DNA of 24,715 bases from JBDREF01 sp043820045 (GCA_043820045.1 JBDREF010000103.1:1-24715), one strand, 5' to 3'. Shown: positions 1 to 7,874, counted from the first letter of the stretch. Program-made: numbers and translations. The notes: generated from the sequence alone by a model not told the origin.

Positions 1-60
1 GGCGAGATGTTCTTCGACGATATATCCCTATATCCAGAGCTTCAGACGCCAGGACCTTGA
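1..60 (+). CDS. 3' end of a probable secreted or carbohydrate-binding-type protein (partial)
   Basis: The first frame is open from base 1 to a TGA at 58-60 and encodes 19 residues, GEMFFDDISLYPELQTPGP. The 'FDDISLYP' stretch resembles the last beta strand of LamG/concanavalin-like and other jelly-roll modules, which often end in a (Y/F)xDDI(R/S)LY pattern in planctomycete secreted hydrolases. This is recognition from a very short tail only. The other two plus frames are also open for 27-32 codons, so the frame is not proven. No start, domain or catalytic residue is visible. The family assignment is an inference. Confidence 0.4.
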   Translation, partial: GEMFFDDISLYPELQTPGP

Positions 61-149
61 CAAGAAAGACGGTCGAACCAAGTTGATGTATTCACTTTGA
101 GGTAACCTGAACGTGGGACGAAGGCCGGCGGAATATAGGGGACCTTTGG

Positions 150-236
150 GATTTACTATTTATTATTGACTATTTACTAATGACTATAGCTAAGCCATGA
201 ATAGCTATGCCATGAATTGACTATTTCTTCGTGGAA
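150..236. repeat. AT-rich degenerate direct repeats (ctattta / gactattt units)
   Basis: The spacer holds a run of related units built on 'ttactattta', 'ttattgactattta' and 'atgactat'. It then repeats 'gccatgaat' twice, about 15 bases apart, and ends in another 'tgactattt'. No reading frame with coding character crosses it. It lies between the end of the plus-strand fragment (60) and the end of cimA (340), a region between gene 3' ends where such sequence is tolerated. Its function is unknown; it may belong to a genome-wide dispersed intergenic family. Confidence 0.5.
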
Positions 237-295
237 TTCGTGTTCGGCTCGGCTCAGAGCCCGCCCCGATTCTGTCGAATGGGGCAGCCTTCATA

Positions 296-323
296 ATTCT
301 GTGTTCTGTATTCTGTATTCCGT
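296..323. repeat. Four tandem copies of a 7-bp unit (WTTCYGT)
   Basis: Four consecutive heptamers read ATTCTGT, GTTCTGT, ATTCTGT and ATTCCGT. The array ends 17 bp from the cimA stop codon (340-342). Slipped-strand copy-number change is possible for a short array like this, but it lies outside any coding region, so no phase-variation effect is evident. Confidence 0.6.
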
Positions 324-339
324 CGTCTTCTGCTCTGCG

Positions 340-1902
340 CTAATGTGTGTCTTTGTGGAGCTTGTACTCGACGCTGTCAACGAGGGCCTGCCAGGAAGCT
401 TCGATTATGTTCTCGGATACGCCTACAGTACCCCACAGCGAGTTCTTGTCCCTGGATTCGATTATTACTCGAACGCGGGCGGCCGTACCGGCTTTGGCAT
501 TTACGACACGGACTTTATAATCAATCAGGTGAACGTCGGCGATACTCGGATAGAAACGCTCGAGCGACTTTCGCAGGGCACCGTCAAGAGCATTGACCGG
601 ACCGTCACCCTCACCGACAACATGCTCGGTTTTGTCGCCGACTCTCAGCTTGACGGTTGCCTCGGTAACAATATCGCCGGCCGCACGTTTCTCGACATTT
701 ACATGATACTTTATCATCTCAAAGAAAGGGCGATACGTGCCCATGACCCTTTTCACGAGCAGGTCGAAGCTGGCATCGGCGGCCTCGAATTGGTAACCCT
801 CATTTTCAAGCTCCTGGACGCGGTTTAGTATCTTTTGTGCCAACTGCTTGTCCTCGGCAATTTTCGCCTTTTCCAACTGAGCCAGCACGGTGGACTTGCC
901 ACTCAATTCGGAGATAAGGAATCGTCTCTCGTTGCCGACAAGCTCTGGGCTAATATGCTCGTAGCTGCGTTTGCTCTTACGCAAGGCATCCACGTGCAGC
1001 CCGCCCTTGTGGGCAAACGCGCTGTCTCCCACATACGGCATATTCAGCACCGGTGCCAGATTTCCTATCTCGAAAACGAAGCGAGAGACCTCGGTAAGGG
1101 TTTTAATTTTTTCGGGGCTGAGAACTTCACTGCCCATTTTGAATGCGAGGTTGGGAATGACCACGCACAAATTGGCGTTGCCGCATCGCTCGCCCAGGCC
1201 GTTGATTGTGCCCTGAACATGCCTGGCTCCGGCCCGAACGGCCGCCAGGGTGTTAGCCGTTGCGCAGTCGGTATCGTTGTGGGTATGAACTCCGATGACT
1301 GCCGGGGCCAATTTTTCGCACACGGCCCTGGTAATCTCATACACTCGATCCGGCAGAGACCCGCCGTTGGTATCGCAAAGAACAATGGCATCGGCCCCGG
1401 CCTCGGCTACGGCCGCCAGGACCTTCATCGCGTAATCCGGATTTTGACTGTAGCCGTCGTAGAAGTGCTCGGCGTCGAAAATCGTCTCTATGCCTTGCTT
1501 TTTCAGGTACTCGACGGATTCGGCGCAAATGGCAAGGTTATCGTCGAGCGAACAACACAGCACGTCAGTTACGTGCATGTCCCAGCTCTTGCCCACCAGG
1601 GTGGCAACCTGTGTTTTGCACGCAAGCACCGCGTTGAGGGACACATCATCCGAGACGGTGCAGTCGGCCCGTCGCGTGCTGCCGAACGCAGTGATTTTCG
1701 AATTCTTCAGACCGAGCCTGGCCGCTTCGGCGAAAAACTGCATTTCCTTGGGATTAGATGCGGCGTAGCCGCCCTCGATATACTCCAGGCCAAGCTGGTC
1801 GAGGCATCTGGCGATGGCAAGCTTGTCCTCGAGCGAGAAGCTCACGCTCTCGGCCTGCATGCCGTCGCGAAGAGTCGTATCGTAAAGCTGTATCTTTTCC
1901 AT
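340..1902 (-). CDS. cimA: (R)-citramalate synthase
   Basis: The product condenses pyruvate with acetyl-CoA to (R)-citramalate, the entry to the threonine-independent isoleucine route. The 520 residues match the citramalate synthase family in size. An N-terminal HMGL-like TIM barrel starts with 'LYDTTLRDGMQAE' (residues 6-18; the Arg-Asp pair binds metal and substrate). It continues to 'HTHND' at 206-210 (metal-binding histidines) and 'GTINGLGERCGN' at 231-242. From about residue 360 the sequence is a LeuA-type C-terminal regulatory domain, consistent with isoleucine feedback, although effector identity cannot be read from sequence. I prefer citramalate synthase over 2-isopropylmalate synthase because of the 'TLRDGMQAE...LGLEYIEGGYAASNPK' start. 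No Shine-Dalgarno is evident before the ATG at 1902. The gene is transcribed divergently from the PtsN-like gene. Confidence 0.92.
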   Translation of the reverse strand: MEKIQLYDTTLRDGMQAESVSFSLEDKLAIARCLDQLGLEYIEGGYAASNPKEMQFFAEAARLGLKNSKITAFGSTRRADCTVSDDVSLNAVLACKTQVATLVGKSWDMHVTDVLCCSLDDNLAICAESVEYLKKQGIETIFDAEHFYDGYSQNPDYAMKVLAAVAEAGADAIVLCDTNGGSLPDRVYEITRAVCEKLAPAVIGVHTHNDTDCATANTLAAVRAGARHVQGTINGLGERCGNANLCVVIPNLAFKMGSEVLSPEKIKTLTEVSRFVFEIGNLAPVLNMPYVGDSAFAHKGGLHVDALRKSKRSYEHISPELVGNERRFLISELSGKSTVLAQLEKAKIAEDKQLAQKILNRVQELENEGYQFEAADASFDLLVKRVMGTYRPFFEMIKYHVNVEKRAAGDIVTEATVKLRVGDKTEHVVGEGDGPVNALDGALRKSLERFYPSIADVHLIDYKVRVVNAKAGTAARVRVIIESRDKNSLWGTVGVSENIIEASWQALVDSVEYKLHKDTH

Positions 1903-1946
1903 ATTTAGGCGGAGTTTATCCCAATTTCACGTGAATGTAAAGATGA

Positions 1947-1975
1947 AAAATAAGCGATTCAGAGTGCCGATTCAA
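1947..1975 (-). promoter_or_regulatory. Candidate sigma70 promoter of cimA with a downstream palindrome
   Basis: On the minus strand, TTGAAT (1975-1970) and TATTTT (1952-1947) are separated by 17 bp. Transcription would start near 1940, giving a leader of about 38 nt. A perfect 10-bp palindrome TTCACGTGAA (1926-1935) falls in the early leader and could be an operator. A palindrome this short is expected by chance in a window of this size. This is a consensus match only. Confidence 0.4.
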
Positions 1976-2018
1976 GAGCAACGGCCAAAATAGATTCACT
2001 TTCTCCTGCGGAAACGTG

Positions 2019-2047
2019 TTGCAATCCAGCAGGCATCGGAATATACT
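2019..2047 (+). promoter_or_regulatory. Candidate sigma70 promoter of the PtsN-like gene
   Basis: TTGCAA (2019-2024), a 17-bp spacer and TATACT (2042-2047) lie 60 bp before the ATG at 2107. The spacing is ideal and both boxes match the consensus in at least four positions. It faces away from the cimA promoter in the same 204-bp divergent spacer. Confidence 0.5.
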
Positions 2048-2106
2048 ACATAGTTTGCACTAATACCGAACGGATACTGAACGCAACATGTTGGACGTAA
2101 ACTGAA

Positions 2107-2565
2107 ATGATTCTAACACAAATACTGCAACCGAGCTGTGTCAAGGTTCCAGTGGAGAGCAAAGAAAAGGAAGCCGTTATAACGGAGCTTGTGGACCTGC
2201 TCGATGCCAACGGATTATTGTCGGATAGAGCCGTTGCTCTGGAAGCCGTTCTGACTCGTGAAAGAACACAAAGTACAGGAACGGGAGCCGGGATAGCCAT
2301 TCCTCACGGCAAGTGTAACGGCGTCAAAGAGCTGGTGATGGCAATTGCGATTGCGCACGAGCCTATCGAGTTTGACAGCATCGACGGCAAACCGGTGACA
2401 ATTCTCATTTTGCTGGTCTCGCCGGCTAATCAGACCGGACCGCATATCCAGGCACTGGCAAGGATAAGCAGGCTGATGCTCAACGAGCAGTTCAAGCAAA
2501 AGATCGAGAAAGCCGCCTCTGCCGAGGAAGTTTACGAACTCCTGAGCAATCAGGAGAATGAATAG
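2107..2565 (+). CDS. ptsN: Stand-alone PTS EIIA (fructose/nitrogen type, PtsN-like)
   Basis: This 152-residue protein is a single PTS EIIA type-2 domain. The phosphorylatable histidine is H67 in 'GIAIPHGK', which receives phosphate from HPr/NPr. No EIIB or EIIC domain is fused or adjacent, so a regulatory EIIA-Ntr-like role (carbon, nitrogen or potassium signalling) is more likely than sugar transport. E. coli EIIA-Ntr regulates the Trk potassium system. A trkHA operon lies about 6 kb away here, but that is context and not proof. The Shine-Dalgarno is weak (GGA, 12 bp upstream). The gene ends 48 bp from the convergent glgP stop codon. A sugar-specific EIIA of a split permease remains possible. 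Confidence 0.85.
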   Translation: MILTQILQPSCVKVPVESKEKEAVITELVDLLDANGLLSDRAVALEAVLTRERTQSTGTGAGIAIPHGKCNGVKELVMAIAIAHEPIEFDSIDGKPVTILILLVSPANQTGPHIQALARISRLMLNEQFKQKIEKAASAEEVYELLSNQENE

Positions 2566-2613
2566 ACATTATCCAACCGCGCCCTGTCAGGCTGCAAACG
2601 GCCATGTTTTCTT

Positions 2614-5217
2614 TCACGACGGGCTTTCCCAGAGGATCAGACCCATTTCATGAGGATCGACGAGGTCGGCATGTCTTGGCAGGATTCTTACAGCCACGCC
2701 GTGCTGGCCGGTTCTTGTGCAGGGCATCGAGCCAACAAACCAGTGTTCGCCATCCTGCTCTGAAGAACGCTCATGGTCCATTCTGACTGCCTCGCCGTTG
2801 CGGATATTCTGCCATGTATCCACGGGGCCGTGATAGAATTCAACTGAAACATCGTCCGGGCTTATCCTGCCGAGCCTCACCAGAGCCCTGACATACAACT
2901 GTGAGCCGACCTTCAATTGAGGCTGCTTGGGATTCAGTTTCTCATTGCCATTGCCGTTCTGGACTTCCATTATCACATCCCTGACGGCGAACTCAGACCA
3001 TGCTTTCCTGACTTCGGCTTTCCAGTTCGAAAAAGCCTTTGCCTTGGCACAGGCTTCCGCGGTCAGATAGCGCCATTTGGCGGCGGCCGGGTTGTAGAAC
3101 TTCTCCACGTATTCGGCGACCATCCTGTGGGTGTTGAATCGCGGGGCGATCCATTTGATTGAGTTCTTCACTCTGCGTATCCAGGCCCGGGGCAGGTTGT
3201 CCGCCGACCGCGTGTAGAACAGCGGGACCACCTCATTTTCCAGCATATCATATATGGCCTGCGATTCGACCAAATCCTGATAGCCCACGTCCTCATAGCT
3301 TTCGCCCGAACCGATGACCCAGCCACCGTCGTCCGTGTAGCCTTCGCACCACCATCCGTCCGAGGTACTCATGTTCAGGACGCCGTTGACCGCCGCTTTC
3401 ATGCCGCTTGTGCCGCTGGCTTCCATCGGCCTTCTCGGATTATTGAGCCAGACATCGACGCCTCGCACCAGCACCCTGGCTATATCGATATCGTAGTCTT
3501 CCAGGAATACGATCCTACGTCTGACATCCTGCTGGTTTGCGAAGTGGACGATCTGCCGTATTATGTCCTTGCCCTCGGTATCCTTCGGGTGGGCCTTTCC
3601 GGCAAAGATTATCTGCACCGGCCTGTTTGAGTCGGTAAGCAGCTTCTTGAGCCTCGCAGGATCCTTCAGGAGCAGATTACCTCGTTTATAGCTGGCGAAT
3701 CTTCGGGCAAAACCAATGGTCAGAGCCTCAGGATCGAGAACTTCCTCGGCATGGTTCAATTCTGTGTGGTAGGTACCTCTGCGCTGCATCTGGGCCTTAA
3801 GGCGATTGCGGGCGAAAACAATCAGTTGCTCCTTGCACCGCTGATGTATTTGCCAGAATTCCTCGTCGGGCATCTGTTCGATAGAGTCCCAAAGTGATTC
3901 GTCCATGGCCTCATCCGACCAGTGCGGCCCAAGATACCTTTCATACAATGAATCAACCTCATCCGACAGCCAGTTCTTAACATGAATACCATTTGTGATA
4001 GAGATAATGGGCACTTCATCATGCGGGACGCCCGGCCACAGACTGCCCCATATTCCGCGCGATACGGAACCGTGCAGCTTGCTTACGCCGTTCGCATAAC
4101 TACTGAGCTTCAACGCCAGAACAGGCATCTTGAACGGCTCGCCGTCGTCGTCGGGGAGCATCCGGCCCAGCGCCAGGAATCGCTTCCTGTTTATACCGAG
4201 CTTGGGGAAATAACTGCCGAAGTACTTGTCCATCAACTCAACGCGAAACTCGTCCAGCCCTGCTTTTACGGGCGTGTGTATGGTGAATACATTGCCTGCG
4301 CTCGTGGCCTCGACCGCCTCGTCAAAGGTCATGTTTTGCTCGCTTCGCATCTCGCGGATTCGCTCCAGCGCCATGAAGGCGGCGTGCCCTTCGTTCATGT
4401 GACAGACAGCAGGCTTAATATCCATCGCAGTCAGAGCCTTTAAGCCGCCGATACCCAACATTATCTCCTGGCGAATTCGCAGCTCGCGGTCCCCGCCGTA
4501 AAGACTGCTCGTAATCATACGATCCATCGGGGCGTTGGCATCGACGTTCGTGTCCAGCAGAAACAGCCTGACCCTGCCGATGCAAATGCACCATATCTGA
4601 GCAATCACACATCTGCCGGGATACTCAACGCTGATGGTCAAAGGCCGGCCGCTTCCCCTGCGCACCAGATCAATCGGCATGTTGTAGAAATCGTTCTCGA
4701 CATATATCTCCTGCTGCCACCCGTCGATATTCAGGTACTGTCGGAAGTAACCTTTCTGGTACAGCAACCCGACCCCGACTAACGGAACCCCAAGGTCTGA
4801 GGCGCTCTTGAGATGGTCGCCGGCAAGAATCCCAAGGCCACCCGCGTAAACGGGCAGGCATTCATGGATGCCGAACTCTGCACTGAAATACGCAATCAGC
4901 GGCTCGCCGGATTCAGGGCAGAACTTGCCGTACCACGTCGGCCTTTCAAGATAAGACCTGAGCTTCTCGGCGGCACGCTGTAACTGGCCCAAAAAGCCTT
5001 GATTTTCCACAAGCGCTTCCAATTTCGTCTGTGGAATACTGCCCAGGAGCTTGACGGGATTGTGGCCGCACGTCCCCCACAGGTTGTTGTCAATACGTTT
5101 AAACAGCTCCACGAATTCAGAGTTCCATGACCAGAACATGTTTCTGGCAATGAACTCTAGATCCTTCAATGGATCAGGCAGCGCCGGCAAGACTCTGAAG
5201 CTACGCACAGTCGGCAT
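2614..5217 (-). CDS. glgP: Alpha-glucan (glycogen/maltodextrin) phosphorylase, GT35
   Basis: The enzyme releases glucose-1-phosphate from alpha-1,4-glucans with a pyridoxal-phosphate cofactor. Residues 1-110 form the N-terminal domain of the archaeal/Thermus-type subfamily ('NMFWSWN' at 26-32). The phosphorylase core then runs with 'YFSAEFGIHECLPVYAGGLG' (110-129), 'HMNEGHAA' (273-280) and 'GFARRFASYKR' (502-512). 'EASGTSGMKAAVNG' (599-612) has K607 as the expected Schiff-base lysine. The 867-residue length fits this subfamily and differs in sequence style from E. coli GlgP/MalP. The ATG at 5217 has GGAG 10 bp upstream on the minus strand. The gene ends convergent with the EIIA gene. Upstream, the 6S-like RNA terminator (5396-5426) separates it from earlier transcription, so it needs its own promoter in 5218-5395; I could not identify one with confidence. 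Confidence 0.93.
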   Translation of the reverse strand: MPTVRSFRVLPALPDPLKDLEFIARNMFWSWNSEFVELFKRIDNNLWGTCGHNPVKLLGSIPQTKLEALVENQGFLGQLQRAAEKLRSYLERPTWYGKFCPESGEPLIAYFSAEFGIHECLPVYAGGLGILAGDHLKSASDLGVPLVGVGLLYQKGYFRQYLNIDGWQQEIYVENDFYNMPIDLVRRGSGRPLTISVEYPGRCVIAQIWCICIGRVRLFLLDTNVDANAPMDRMITSSLYGGDRELRIRQEIMLGIGGLKALTAMDIKPAVCHMNEGHAAFMALERIREMRSEQNMTFDEAVEATSAGNVFTIHTPVKAGLDEFRVELMDKYFGSYFPKLGINRKRFLALGRMLPDDDGEPFKMPVLALKLSSYANGVSKLHGSVSRGIWGSLWPGVPHDEVPIISITNGIHVKNWLSDEVDSLYERYLGPHWSDEAMDESLWDSIEQMPDEEFWQIHQRCKEQLIVFARNRLKAQMQRRGTYHTELNHAEEVLDPEALTIGFARRFASYKRGNLLLKDPARLKKLLTDSNRPVQIIFAGKAHPKDTEGKDIIRQIVHFANQQDVRRRIVFLEDYDIDIARVLVRGVDVWLNNPRRPMEASGTSGMKAAVNGVLNMSTSDGWWCEGYTDDGGWVIGSGESYEDVGYQDLVESQAIYDMLENEVVPLFYTRSADNLPRAWIRRVKNSIKWIAPRFNTHRMVAEYVEKFYNPAAAKWRYLTAEACAKAKAFSNWKAEVRKAWSEFAVRDVIMEVQNGNGNEKLNPKQPQLKVGSQLYVRALVRLGRISPDDVSVEFYHGPVDTWQNIRNGEAVRMDHERSSEQDGEHWFVGSMPCTRTGQHGVAVRILPRHADLVDPHEMGLILWESPS

Positions 5218-5395
5218 CTCTGGGTCTCCAATGCAACTCTCTCAACAATATAGGTACGAACAGTCGATATCCGAGGATAGACTCCCCATCGACTTTTACA
5301 GTAAATCGGCCAATCAGGTCTCGGGCTTAACCGCAAAACCCAAGGCCCCAGGCGAGTTCGGAAGGCATGAAAAGTCCTATATTGCCGGCGCATCC

Positions 5396-5426
5396 AATAA
5401 AAAAGGCCTGATAATACAGGCCTTTT
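5396..5426 (-). terminator. Intrinsic terminator of the 6S-like RNA
   Basis: On the minus strand a perfect 10-bp stem AAAAGGCCTG/CAGGCCTTTT encloses a 6-nt loop (5411-5416). The 3' arm continues into a U-rich tract (5404-5396). It starts 5 nt after the closing stem of the structured RNA, as expected if it ends that transcript. The symmetric A and T runs would also let it work in the plus direction. Confidence 0.85.
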
Positions 5427-5430
5427 ATTC

Positions 5431-5633
5431 GTTGCGCGGCCCTCCTCCGCGAATGCCGTAAGAAAGCGTTCGAAAAGAACCCATTACTTCCAAGTGGGCA
5501 ATCGTTACTTGTGTCCGAAAGTCCTATCGGGTAGGCATTTCCGATCCATCAAGGCCTGATTTCCCTGAGTACGGGTATCGGTTCTTTCAAACACATACTT
5601 TCTATACGAACATCGCAGGGGTTAGCCCGCAAC
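5431..5633 (-). ncRNA. ssrS: Structured small RNA, probable 6S RNA
   Basis: This gene-free segment has its own promoter and terminator. It folds by hand into a long rod. GTTGCG (5633-5628) pairs CGCAAC (5436-5431), and GGC (5627-5625) pairs GCC (5440-5438). CCCTGCGATG (5620-5611) pairs 5455-5444, and GTATAGAAAG (5607-5598) pairs 5466-5458. GTTTG+AAAGAACC (5592-5580) pairs 5481-5468. The middle about 98 nt is loosely paired, with a small hairpin on its 3' side (about 5502-5483) and an apical ATCGG/CCGAT stem. This closing stem, central bubble and apical arm is the 6S architecture that mimics an open promoter for sigma70 RNA polymerase. The bases 'CUGCGAUGUUCG' and 'CGGCAUUCGCGGAG' resemble the E. 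coli 6S termini 'CUGAGAUGUUCG' and 'CGGCAUCUCGGAG'. No RNase P, tmRNA or SRP signatures were found. The identity is inferred from fold and recalled sequence. Confidence 0.65.
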
Positions 5634-5636
5634 AGT

Positions 5637-5665
5637 TTTATACCAGATTCTCAAAGACAAGTCAA
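5637..5665 (-). promoter_or_regulatory. Promoter of the 6S-like RNA
   Basis: On the minus strand, TTGACT (5665-5660), exactly 17 bp, and TATAAA (5642-5637). The RNA closing stem begins 4-7 nt downstream (5633-5630), so the predicted start coincides with the first paired base. This near-consensus promoter facing only a non-coding segment is the strongest sign that the RNA is independently transcribed. Confidence 0.8.
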
Positions 5666-5677
5666 CAAAATACCGAT

Positions 5678-5712
5678 AAAGTTTTGAAAACACCCACTGC
5701 TTCCAAAACTTT
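5678..5712. repeat. 9-bp perfect inverted repeat upstream of the 6S-like RNA promoter
   Basis: AAAGTTTTG (5678-5686) and CAAAACTTT (5704-5712) flank a 17-base spacer. The dyad centre lies about 65 bp upstream of the predicted start of the RNA, where activators or an upstream element often bind. It could also be a weak 3'-end hairpin for pheT, whose stop is 147 bp further upstream, but no U-tract follows. The rest of 5713-5858 is AT-rich and shows no gene or other structure. Confidence 0.4.
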
Positions 5713-5858
5713 CCTATTCAATTGTTTCTCGGCATTTGGCCCATATTTTCTAAAGGCAAATTTTCATTCAGTGGTGAAATCCGCCTTTGTCGGCAATCGG
5801 CAGATTCGGCTCGGCTGTAGTCTCTGACAGTTTCGATACTATGCTCATAGTGAGTGCG

Positions 5859-7874
5859 TTAGGCGGTTCGAAGTTCCGCCGCCGTCGATTCTGCCAGACC
5901 CAAGACGATATCGGCTTCAAAGCGGTCGACAGTTTCGTGCGTCAATGTGCCGTCCTCGTCCCTGAACCGCAATGAGAGAGTGACACTCTTCTTGCCCGAC
6001 GGAATGCCCTGCCCCCGGTATATGCCCACGAACCTGACGTCTTCAAGCTCTCTGGGGGCCTGGCCCTCGATAGCCTTGATGATCTCGGTCCAGCGAACCT
6101 GCTCGTCCACAACAAGTGAAAGGTCTCGCTGGATTGCTGGAAATCTCGGGATTGGCTTGATCTCGGTGTCACCGCCAGCCAGCGACAAGAGCAATTCGAA
6201 ATCAAGTTCAGCAACACAAGGCGAAATATCCTTGAAGTCAAGTTCTTGTTTGCGTGCATCGGAGATTATACCGGCCGTTCCGATTGCCTGGCCGTTCACA
6301 GCAATTTGAGCGCCGCTTTGCGCCCAGGCCAGATCGGCAGGCGTCAAGTCAACATGCATATCTTTGCCCAGATGGTTGACCAGCCCTTCGACGACTCCCC
6401 GTAAACATCTGAAATCGCCGTCGCAAACCAGTGCAAGCTTGGTCTTCTCGCCAGGCAACTCACCGCCCTTCCCGGCCGCCGGGACAAACGTGTCGGCAAT
6501 CTCAAATATCCGGCACGGCAGATTCTTCGCATTGGCATTGGTCTTCAGGACGCCGAGCAGGGAACCGATAAGGGTCCGGCGAAGCAGGTTCGCACTCTTT
6601 CTCGATTCATCCCGCACGGCCAGATGTTCAGCGCCATCCTCCTGAAAAAGACCGGCCGTCGAATTATCAACAAAAGTCACGTTGATCGTCTCATAGAAAC
6701 CGCAGGCGTTCAGGTATGTTCTTGCGGACTCAGCCACCTTTTGACGGAAATCCACCGGGACTACCTCGATTTTGATCTTCCGCTCTGTCGGTATCTTGTC
6801 ATAGCCGTGGACACGTGCGACCTCTTCGATCAGGTCGGCCTCGCGATAAACGTCATTTCTCCAGGATGGAACAGTACATGTTATCAAATCACCCTCGACT
6901 CTCGGCTCAAAACACAACGCCGACAGGATTTCCTGAGCCTGGCCGGCTGCAACTTCGATACCAAGCAATTTCTTCAGACGCGAAAGCCTCAATCCCACCA
7001 TTTTTCGGGCCAGTCTGCCGGGATAGACATCGACGACGCCCCTGGCCGCCTTGCCGCCGGCCGCCTGAATTATCAACTGTGCGGTGCGCTTCGAGGCCCA
7101 ATCCACCGCCTCAATATCAACGGTGCGTTCGAAGCGGAACGCCGCCTCTGAAGGCAGAGCAAGCTTCCGCGAGGTAGTTCGGACGCATACGGGATCGAAA
7201 TGAGCATCTTCCAGCAGAATCGTCGTGGTAGTCTCACTCACCTCGGAATCCAGGCCGCCCATAACGCCGGCTATAGCTACCGGACGCTGCGCATCGGCAA
7301 TAACCAGCATGTCGGCATTCAGATCGCATTGCGTACCGTCTATACTGACAAGGCGTTCTCCTGCAACGGCCCTTCTGACCACGATTTTGCCTTCTGCTAT
7401 CCTGGCATAATCAAAGGCGTGAGGCGGCTGACCCATCTCCATCATGGCATAGTTGGTTGCGTCAACGACATTGTTTACGCTGCGCATCCCAATGGCCTCG
7501 ATCCGCTTTTTCAGCCAGTCCGGCGACGGCGCTACTTTGACGCCTTCAATAATCCTCGCCGTATATCGTCCGCATAAATCCGGCTCGCCTATCCTCACGT
7601 CGGCAAATTCTCTTACCTCCTTCTCCGACTCGTCCAACTGAACGGCAGGCATTTTCAGCTCTTTGCCGGTGGCGGCAGCCAATTCGCGCGCAATGCCGAT
7701 GTGGCCCAGACAATCCCCGCGGTTGCTCGTTATCTCGACATCAATTACAGCATCGTCACCGACCTGTTCTATCCCCTCACAGGGAAAGCCCGAATCGCTC
7801 AGAATCTCGGCAACCTGCTCTGCAGAACAGTTAATATCGATGTAGTCGCGTAACCAACCCAGTGAAATTTTCAT
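5859..7874 (-). CDS. pheT: Phenylalanine-tRNA ligase beta subunit, short form without the OB domain
   Basis: This is the beta subunit of the alpha2beta2 enzyme that charges tRNA-Phe; the alpha subunit carries the active site. Visible parts are the N-terminal 'LGWLRDYIDI', then 'DVEITSNRGDCLGHIGIARE' (46-65), and the B3/B4 editing region with 'GQPPHAFDY'. The B5 region follows with 'VPSWRNDVYREADLIEEVAR'. The C-terminal ferredoxin-fold anticodon-binding domain starts near 'IPRFPAIQRDLSLVV' and fills about the last 95 residues. The protein has 671 residues against about 795 in E. coli. Residue 39 passes straight to the 'VIDVEITSNR' strand, so the EMAP/OB tRNA-binding insert of about 100 residues is missing. 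The reading frame is intact, so this is a domain-lacking form, not a frameshift. pheS is not adjacent; upstream is trkA and downstream the 6S-like RNA. The ATG at 7874 has no strong Shine-Dalgarno. Confidence 0.95.
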   Translation of the reverse strand: MKISLGWLRDYIDINCSAEQVAEILSDSGFPCEGIEQVGDDAVIDVEITSNRGDCLGHIGIARELAAATGKELKMPAVQLDESEKEVREFADVRIGEPDLCGRYTARIIEGVKVAPSPDWLKKRIEAIGMRSVNNVVDATNYAMMEMGQPPHAFDYARIAEGKIVVRRAVAGERLVSIDGTQCDLNADMLVIADAQRPVAIAGVMGGLDSEVSETTTTILLEDAHFDPVCVRTTSRKLALPSEAAFRFERTVDIEAVDWASKRTAQLIIQAAGGKAARGVVDVYPGRLARKMVGLRLSRLKKLLGIEVAAGQAQEILSALCFEPRVEGDLITCTVPSWRNDVYREADLIEEVARVHGYDKIPTERKIKIEVVPVDFRQKVAESARTYLNACGFYETINVTFVDNSTAGLFQEDGAEHLAVRDESRKSANLLRRTLIGSLLGVLKTNANAKNLPCRIFEIADTFVPAAGKGGELPGEKTKLALVCDGDFRCLRGVVEGLVNHLGKDMHVDLTPADLAWAQSGAQIAVNGQAIGTAGIISDARKQELDFKDISPCVAELDFELLLSLAGGDTEIKPIPRFPAIQRDLSLVVDEQVRWTEIIKAIEGQAPRELEDVRFVGIYRGQGIPSGKKSVTLSLRFRDEDGTLTHETVDRFEADIVLGLAESTAAELRTA

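Noticed and set aside
71..79. GGTTCGACC on the minus strand, similar to a tRNA T-arm
   Set aside because: No acceptor stem, anticodon arm or D-arm of the right spacing surrounds it.
835..1908. 357-codon plus-strand frame opposite cimA
   Set aside because: It lies antisense to strongly conserved citramalate synthase motifs and shows no family resemblance or ribosome site.
5295..5305. 11-bp palindrome TTTACAGTAAA upstream of glgP
   Set aside because: About twenty palindromes of this size are expected by chance in the window, and no promoter was found beside it.
5431..5633. Alternative identities for the structured RNA: RNase P RNA, tmRNA, SRP RNA, or a riboswitch of glgP
   Set aside because: It is too short and lacks the conserved RNase P core, the tmRNA tRNA-like end and the SRP domain motif. 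A terminator ends it about 180 bp before glgP, and its rod-like closing stem spans the whole transcript, which does not suit a riboswitch.
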